From Ectocarpus siliculosus (lineage: Eukaryota; Sar; Phaeophyceae; Ectocarpales; Ectocarpaceae), in assembly GCA_000310025.1 (NCBI GenBank), contig FN649758.1:861485-925484 (forward strand): 64,000 nt of DNA, given 5' to 3'. Numbering within the stretch: the stretch's first letter is position 1; each line of letters starts with the position of its first letter. Positions 57,215 to 64,000 of the stretch are shown here, in pieces. The notes beneath the pieces were generated by a model that was not told where the DNA came from, searched no databases, and saw only the letters and a program-made list of their open reading frames with translations. The translations under genes were made by a program, and so were the position numbers.

Positions 57215-58385
57215 ATTCTTCATTATTGAACAGGGGGTCCCACAAGGTTGCACTCTTGTCCCCAGCATTATTCTAGGTGTTTATTAACGACCTGTTGGCG
57301 TAGAAGCAGTCGAGAAGGGAGTAGAGGTATGGGAAGGGAGTAGAGGTATGGGAAAGCACGGTGTCGGGAATGCTGTTTGCGGATGACTTTGTTGGGTTGT
57401 CTGACACCCCTGAGGGACTGCAAATGCAAATTGATGCGGCGAAGGCGTTTGCTGATAAGTGGAGATTGTCTGCCAACGTTAAGAAGAGTGCCGTCATGAT
57501 ATGCAACGAGGACAGGGAGGAACAGCAGAACATAGATAGAAGTGGAGGGTCGAGGAGCTTGCAGTAGTGGACCAGTTCACATACCTCGGAGTAGAGATCG
57601 CAAAAGACTGCTCGTGGAATGCACACATGTCCAAGGTAGCGGAAAAGGGCAAAGCACGAGCAGGGAAGCTCACCAAGTACTCGCAAACCGGCACCTCGAT
57701 ACACGCATCAAATGGACGGTTTTGAATAGCGAAATCGTACCGCCGCGAGAGTACGCCGGGGAAGTATGGGAAAGAAATAAGAAGGTAGTCAAAGAGCTCG
57801 AAGCGGCGCAGATGAAAGCAGCGAAAGTCATCCTAGGATGCTCCAAGCGCACCAGCACTACAGCCGTCAGGGCAGAACTGTGGATCCAATCCCCACGATC
57901 GGGAAGAGACGCAAGGAAGATGACATTGCAGTATCACATGTGCGGGATGGGAGAGGAGAGGTATCCAAGGATAAGGAGGGAAAAGAAGTGCACGGAATGT
58001 TGAAAGAAAAAATAGTACCTTCATGGATCAATGGATGCTGGGACAAAGCTGAAGGTCAAGTTCAGGACCGGGACATTGGCCTTGGAGAACGTAGTCGAAG
58101 ACTTCGGAAGGTGGACGATGAAGACGCAAAGTTCAAATGTGATTGCGGCTTCGAGTGCGAAGACCGTGTTCATGTAGTCGCGGAATGTCGGCTGTACCAG
58201 AAGCAGAAGGAAGTGCACATGACTGAGCTGGGAAAAGTAGGAGAAAAGTACAGGGAGATGTGTGAGGAATAGGATAGCCAGCAGAAGACGTTAGCTGTAC
58301 TGGGGCATAGGAAGTGGGTTGAAAGGGCGGGAAGCGATATCGGTAGAAATTATATCGGTAGGGTAGGGTCGATAGACTAGGGAAG
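57215..58385 (+). mobile_element. LINE (non-LTR retrotransposon) fragment, 3' half of RT and C-terminus
   Basis: Antisense to ROCO B, inside an intron. It reads EQGVPQGCTLVPSII near 57225, then MLFADDFVGLSDTPEGLQMQ (the FADD form of the RT active site) at 57370, FADKWRLSANVKKSAVM, then EYAGEVWERNKKVVKELE and a Cys/His patch (CDCGFECEDRVHVVAEC, CX1CX3C-type with a following H) near 58140-58190. Missing are the endonuclease and N-terminal RT. The frame changes at least twice (near 57550 and 57990), and a stop follows FINDLLA, so it is dead. It ends near 58385 in TATCGGTAG repeats, a possible 3' tail. Confidence 0.82.
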
Positions 58386-58815
58386 ACATTTTGGAGTCAC
58401 CTTTGGCAAATTAGGAAGAGACGATTGGCCATCGGTGATCGGTCCTGTGGGAACAATGCCCCGTCCTCTCGAGGACGCGTGGTCAATGGTCTAACCGCTA
58501 AGGCATGCAAAACTTTAGAGTATGTCCCCCGCCCTCCCCCCCTGAGGATAAACGGGAAAAATGTCGGGCTTCGCGCACCGCGGCTCATTGCAATGGAGAG
58601 CTCAATGACGTGGGTGACCGACGTATGCAAAAGAGAGCACGTTAATGACCGTGGCGACCCCAAAATATATATATCTGATTCTCGTGGATGGGGCTCGAAT
58701 CCCTCCGCTCACCCGGCAGCAGGTGAGGTTTGCTACGTGTACAGAACTACCCCGGCTCGATGTCGAACGAATCCCAAAACCGATAGCCCAGACGTCAAAC
58801 CGAAATCGATCTCAC

Positions 58816-59395
58816 CTTCCATGCTCGAGAGCTTCTAGAACAGTGAGGGCCATGTCCCAGCTTTGAGGCAGCACCATCTGAGCTCCTCGGAGGCCACCTC
58901 CGTCAGACTTGTTGACCAGCCGATGAAGTAAACTGGGCGAGGGTTATCGTCAGCCGCGTCTCGCCAGTCGCACGCCCAACCCGCCTTCGAGGCGTGGTCC
59001 CCAGTGCTACTCTCACCATGCTCACCAACTCCTCCTGCCACGAAGCAGCTCGTGAGGGAAACACCGGTCTCCAACTGAACGGGTTGCATACCATGGCGGA
59101 CCCAGCTCGAAAGCCACGCCCGACAGGCATGCTCCATGCGTACTCCGATTTCCCTAGCGTTTCCGCCCGCCAGGTCGCACTTGGTGGCGACGAGGACAAC
59201 GTCGTTGTCGGGAACGCGGCGAGATATCGACCGCAGCCACTCGCAAACGCGTAATTCTTCAAGCTTACGGCAGTCTTCCTCAACCTGATCATTGTTTTCG
59301 CTATGTAGCTGCTGCCCGAGTGCCCCCGCGTCGCATACGAGCACGCAAACTGACCGCGGCGTCAGGAACATCTGCAGCAGCCCCGTGTAAGCAAC
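58816..59395 (-). pseudogene. ROCO B exon: Roc G4, frameshifted
   Basis: 580 nt against 578 in gene A: one codon more and one base less. Reads VAYTGLLQMFLTPRSVCVLV and VVLVATKCDLAGG. The frame is lost after DDNPRP. Confidence 0.82.
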
Positions 59396-60135
59396 CTGTC
59401 CAGCGTGCGCGATGCGAGCTTAACATCAAACATCATCGACAACGTGGCCTCTCATTGTTGGAAGTGCGTCGCCTCCAACTGTTAACGAATCCCCATGGAA
59501 CCATTCGAGCCCCTCCAAGATCCGAGCTATATCCGAAACGAGAAGCAGAAACGTGCTCTAGATACCCCCCGCCACCCTCCACACGTTAGGGGCGTAACGA
59601 ATGCCCCTAATCGAATAGGCGCATAGAGCAAATCCAACCGGGGTCTTGTCATTGGCTTGGGGGATGCGCTTCGAAAGCGGCATGGTTGGATGGCAGTTGT
59701 TCGGGGGCGGCCAAAGTAATCCCCCAAAAAGGAATCGGCGCAACAACCGTTTCCCCTGGTTGATGCCAAAAAGTCAAGTTGGCGTACGCGCCAAGATGAG
59801 CACAAACGTTCGCTCAGCCTCGCAGAGTCTGTGCCATACCACACCTGGGCAACACAGTACAACATACAGGCCGGTGGTGAAGCAACTCAAGTAGTCCACC
59901 GTAAATAATATATACTGAAGTACCATGTTCATTACGGCGGGAGACAATACTCATTCAGGAGGACACCTTGGAAGCGAATTGAGTTGACGATTTAGATGGC
60001 ATGGTAAGACTTGCTCCACCTAGTCCATAAGTTGCACGTTAGGGGGAGAGCGAGTGCTCCCCGGGTAACGGTCTCACGTAAGGCCTCCATCGAGCACCTT
60101 ACAAAAAATAGTCTAGCATGCAAAACATCTGATAC
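59396..60135. other. Intron of ROCO B, nothing recognised
   Basis: No supported feature. Confidence 0.5.
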
Positions 60136-60268
60136 CTGTCCAGCGCAGTCGTAAACCCGTACAGATGAGCCTTCTAGCTCCATGGGCTCCACGTCTGCAA
60201 ACACCGTGCTCTCCTCCTTCCACTCGCCCGTGGGGGTTGCTTCATTGGCCTTCATGCTACGGCGCAAG
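60136..60268 (-). pseudogene. ROCO B exon: Roc G3
   Basis: 133 nt, acceptor GTGGCAG, donor CAG|GTATCA. Reads LRRSMKANEATPTGEW and VYDCAGQ. Nearly identical to 40396-40528. Confidence 0.82.
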
Positions 60269-60679
60269 CTGCCACACGTATATGTAGACGAATTTCACGA
60301 CATATGAGCAGCACGCTTTATGAACAACATGTCGCACAAGGGTCTGGTGGGAGAAAATGGTGAAATCACCCGTGGTTGGTTTTCAGGAGCCTTAAGTCGA
60401 AAGCATGCTATTGCGTAGCTGGGGCAAACAGCTATAGTTTGCCCATGTCAGCAACCATCTGATCCTAAGGCCGCTTCTTACGCATGGCGTTTTCTGGATT
60501 TTGGATTTGGGGGGGGGGGGTCCTTTTCTTAGCCCAAACAATTATTTGGGCTGTTTACGCGGGGGAAAATGGCCAATTATCACAGCACCAATATTTCCAA
60601 GGATTTCCGGCGGCCTGTTAGAAATTGGGGGGGGGTCACCCCTGGTCACACCCCGATCATGCCAGAACGAGGAACTACA

Positions 60680-61480
60680 CCGCCTTCTGGCCAAATAGAG
60701 GCCAGTATCATGAAGTCATGCACAAAACCCCTGCAGGTACCCAAAATTCAGGGCGTTCTGCGTCGTGTTCGCCGCACACGAGCGGAAAAGGTCAACCCTG
60801 CCACATTGCTCTGCTGACGTTCTTGCCTTTCCGCCTAAAAGAGCCGTTTTTGCGCCTGCTGTATGTGTGACCAGTTGAAAATGCACGCCAGAGAGAGGCT
60901 TGAGGCCGTCGACATCCACAAACTGTAGCTAATGGTGTGTGGTCATACACATACCCTCTGCTCGCGTCCCAGAAACGAGCGTATTGTCCAGTTTTTGAGT
61001 GAACACGGCCTGCAACGTGAACCGAAATATGTTTCGGTGTTGACTTTTCCACTTTTTTCTTGTTCCGCCGCGTGTTTGCTCCGTGTGTCACCCGGTATCA
61101 GTCAAAAACGCATGCCAGAGGGAGGCTTTAGGCCGGTGACATCCACACACTGCAGGAAATGGCGTGTGGTCATGCACATACCCTCCGCTCACGTCCTAGA
61201 AACAGAGCGTATTGTCCAGTTTTGATTGCACACTGCTTGCAAACGAACGGAAGTGTGTGTTTGGTGTTTACTTTTGTGGACTTTGCCTTTTTTTGCTGGT
61301 TGCTGGTAGTGTCATCAGTCCACAACGCATGCCAGAGAGAGGCTTTTCGCCGACGACATCCACAAACTGCAGCCAATGGGGTGGGACCCTACACATGCTC
61401 TCTGCAGGCGACCCAAAAACAGGGCGCTCGGTGTCTTGTTGGTCGCACACGAGCCAAAACCATGAACTGAACCATGTTGT
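60680..61480. repeat. Tandem repeat of about 220 bp, three to four degenerate units, in ROCO B intron
   Basis: Blocks ACGCATGCCAGAG, GACATCCACA, TGTGGTCATGCACATACCCTC and GCGTATTGTCCAGTTTT recur near 60900, 61120 and 61335, with a weaker unit before and after. Some intervals keep similar - strand peptides (VCGCRR-x2-ASLW), but no full frame. Confidence 0.75.
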
Positions 61481-62090
61481 GACCCCAAAACACTTGAATC
61501 GGCCTTCTTTCCCCCCAAAAAAAACAAATTCCTCGAGGAACCGTAAGAAGGTCGCTTGGGATCTGGATAATTTTTCCCGTGCAGCCCCCCCCTCCCCCCC
61601 CCCAGAGCGAGCAAAACAAATCCCCGAAAAAATCAGAGCTTGAGCATCAGCCTAACGCTTTGTTCGATGCCATCATTTCTGCAACAAAAATCGGAAGATA
61701 CTGCAAGTTGCGAGAGATCGCACCCCATATATATCGACTTGTATTGTCCCTCGACTATTCCACAACCGGCAGCACCCTGGAGATATCGTCGAGAGCTATC
61801 CTTAGACCAACCGACATGTTCCGTTCTTGGAGCAATCGAGCATTGAGAGTTGGTCTAAGAAGGTGGCCACCACTCGAACAGTTACGGTAATCCACAAATA
61901 GAATGGAAACCATGGAGGAGGGCTCCAAACGTGAAAGGGGGAGGACATTTGGCCAACCGTCGTGATAAAACATGTGTTTCTCTGGCAACATCATAGTTAA
62001 TGCTACACTCAAATGTTGACGTGTCGAACGGTTGGGGGCAACCACGTTTGGTGGGAGTGTGGCAAACAGCAAGACAATCACACCACTGAC

Positions 62091-62328
62091 CTCGTTTTCC
62101 CTGCGCCCTCTTGCCCAACAAGAACAACCTTGACGCTGCTGCGCTTGATCCGACAGGGCTCGGTATACAGGTCTTCGAAATAGCTTCTGATACTCCGCGG
62201 GCCTTCGGCCACGATCGACTCTGGCGGCTCAACCCATGGGTTACCATTGAGAAAAAGCGTGAACCCCTCCTCTCCAGCACCACGGAGGACGCCAAGCAAC
62301 CGACGCAAGCGAGATGGCAATGGCGAAC
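62091..62328 (-). pseudogene. ROCO B exon: LRR cap and Roc P-loop
   Basis: Acceptor CGGTAG, donor AG|GTCAGT. Reads FLNGNPWVEPPESIV, SIRSYFEDLYTEPCRI and VVLVGQEGAGKT. Five codons longer than in gene A, and open. Confidence 0.82.
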
Positions 62329-62489
62329 CTACCGAGTAACATATGTCGCGTGGGTATTTTAAGGGAGAAACACCTCCCTCGAGTCGTCAATGATCACGAG
62401 ACCAAAGGATGTACGTCCCAGCGGTAAGCTATAGCGTGGGGATGTTCGCAGTTTCTACGTACCTTAAGGACGCGAGAGAACGCATATTT

Positions 62490-62950
62490 CGGTGATATTG
62501 CACGTACCGGCGATATCCCACCCCCGTGGGATAAAATCAAAGAACGAAATGCCTCATTCGATTGTCGTACGAGGGTTGGGGATATCGCACGGGGATGCGA
62601 TATAATCGACACCGCGTGCCCCGAGTGGTTCCCAGACACTCACTGCGCCAGAAGTACGTCGTGGTTTTATTACGTGAAGGGTATTGGAGCACGCATGGTG
62701 GCATCGCGTACCGCGTATTGAAACAGTGTGTGTTCTGCGGTACGGCCGTGACATGTTGGGTATCGCACGTATCGGAGTTTTCGCACAGGGATCTGCGTCG
62801 AAGCAGTACGACCGCTGTAGGGTTTATTGTTTACTCAGTATCGCCAATATCGGGGTTTGGGTGCGATCGATTTTCAGAGTCGAAATGATTAAATTCGATC
62901 ATCACACTCGGATCGGTGATATCGCACCGGTGGTATAGCACCCCCCCAAG
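62490..62950. repeat. Possible MITE-like segment rich in GATATCGCAC motifs
   Basis: GGTGATATTGCAC at the left, GGGGATATCGCACGGGG inside and GGTGATATCGCACCGG at the right edge, with CCCACCCCCG and GCACCCCCCC at the borders. No clean terminal inverted repeat or target duplication was found. Confidence 0.4.
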
Positions 62951-63481
62951 CGCTAGAAGCTCAAAAGGAAATCAGTTAAAAGTCAGTCCACCCCCGTGCG
63001 TTCTCTCGCATTCTCTGAGTAACTTGCTAAGGTTTCTCTTGTGGTAGATTCAGGATGGACAAAAGTGCCAAATGAGAGCGTGCCGCTGTGGCAGGTGCGG
63101 CATGTACGACAATCAACATGGCAGTTACCGCCCAAGATGCCCCACATCAGTCTTGGTGCGACAGAAACACTAAATAATTATACAAGAACTTGTACGATAT
63201 ACCAGGTATATCAGGCGATATATCAGGCTCGCTCGTTGATACCAATGATGCGCAACGGAGACGGTGCCTGTGCCTGCCTTTCGACGCAAGCATTCACTCT
63301 GATGAGCTGAGCAGTCAATTTAGGCGCTGGTGACGGCATCGAGGACAGCCGGCATGATGTACACGTGCTCGCCAGCGATATGTAGAATAAAACCCACGCC
63401 AACTGCAGTTTGTGTCGCTCACAGGACGGCACTCACTGTGTCGAGGATACCCCTATGCATGCGTGCTCAACATAGGCGTAC

Positions 63482-63547
63482 CTAACATGCTGTAGCCTCT
63501 GTCATTGTGACCAGCATCTTGAGTGTCTTGGGTGTGGTCCCAGAGAG
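63482..63547 (-). pseudogene. ROCO B 66-nt exon
   Basis: Acceptor TCTGGACAG and donor GTACGC, phase 1 to 1. Reads ALWDHTQDTQDAGHND then RGYSMLG. Orthologous in position to 41906-41971. Confidence 0.65.
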
Positions 63548-64000
63548 CTGTCCAGAGAACCGAAAAACAGGCAGTAACGTAGAGCCAGAGTGGACCGGGG
63601 CAGGAAACACAGGGCAAGTGTCAACGCCTTAGGTCGTAAACATGCACGAGAAACCGATAGCACAGGGGACCAAAAGGGCATGAAAGAAAATCATCCCGCA
63701 GCCAGGGGATTGTGGACGTGAGCCACCATGCACCTTGTGAGGATATTGATGTCAATTCCTGTATCAAAACGAAAGAGTGTTGATCACTGATCATTGCTCC
63801 AGCATGGGAGGGGCCGGAAATTTCAAATCGGCTCGTTTTGAGGGCATCTGGTTCTGCACACCAGCGTGCTAAGGCGACCCTTGCCTCCGAACCAAAGAAG
63901 TGAAGATCCCGCTCACGATTGCTACTCCAGTCATGAGGAACAACACGACAAAGAAACGCGTGATTGATGAAACAAAACGCGTGCTCGTTCCGGAGCCTGC
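63548..64000 (-). other. Probable LRR-side intron of ROCO B, no exon seen
   Basis: Lies upstream of the 66-nt exon. No 72-nt LRR exon is recognised before the window ends. Confidence 0.45.

Larger units (their letters stand above)
49108..63547 (-). pseudogene. LRR-Roc-COR (ROCO) GTPase, gene B, broken paralog (5' part outside window)
   Basis: Same exon order as gene A: 63482-63547 (66 nt), 62091-62328 (GQEGAGKT, P-loop), 60136-60268 (G3 DCAGQ), 58816-59395 (G4 TKCD), 55060-55266, 53078-53833 (COR), 52299-52422 (RCPRC), 49739 to about 50260 (linker), and 49108-49499. Splice sites are kept. Frames are not: the G4 exon has lost one base after DDNPRP, the COR exon lacks 10 nt near 53215, the linker exon has one extra base near 50290, and the last exon lacks one base near 49415. 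So at least four breaks compared with A. P-loop, G3 and G4 residues remain, so loss is recent. LRR exons should lie beyond 64000. Assembly errors could explain single shifts but hardly all four. Confidence 0.82.

Overview
This is nuclear DNA of a eukaryote with spliced genes, one assembly gap (45 Ns) and many repeats. The best fit is a brown alga of the Ectocarpus type. The main reason is a tandem pair of LRR-Roc-COR (ROCO) GTPase genes in which each leucine-rich repeat is a 72-nt phase-1 exon, an arrangement described for Ectocarpus. A thioredoxin of the plastid y type also fits. The species is inferred, not proven.

Left part (1-28.8 kb): a two-gene block is present twice. The fuller copy (24.8-28.8 kb) has a secreted cysteine-rich protein with a three-helix membrane tail on + and a thioredoxin y-like gene convergent to it on -. 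The older copy (1-2 kb, resuming at 13.97 kb) keeps the last exon of the membrane protein and a decayed thioredoxin exon. It was split by a Copia LTR element (1985-13969, 5-bp target duplication CTTCT). That element carries a second one in its coding region: a tyrosine-recombinase element (5653-12166) with split direct repeats like those of PAT/Ngaro-type DIRS elements. It has a CCCH-finger gag-like ORF, a whole-looking recombinase ORF, no visible reverse transcriptase, and about 22 copies of a 39-nt hairpin repeat. A second Copia element (14595-21893, duplication AAGAG) lies next to it. The repeats of all three elements are nearly identical, so the insertions look recent. A CCTCATGAG-type degenerate repeat follows at 22.2-22.6 kb.

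Middle (28.8-32.3 kb): no certain gene, but a large inverted repeat (arms about 285 bp) at 29.8-30.5 kb.

Right part (32.3-63.5 kb): two paralogous ROCO genes in tandem on -. Gene A (32652-44486) has a continuous frame over all the splice junctions I could resolve: two LRR exons, a 66-nt exon, Roc P-loop, Roc G3, Roc G4, COR, a CPRC exon, a repeat linker and the C-terminus. One junction and the 5' start are unresolved. Gene B (49108-63547 and beyond the window) has the same exon order but at least four frame breaks, so it is a pseudogene. Its introns hold a LINE fragment and a roughly 220-bp tandem repeat. Between A and B is a tandem array of tRNA-like repeats (45.1-46.6 kb) around the assembly gap.
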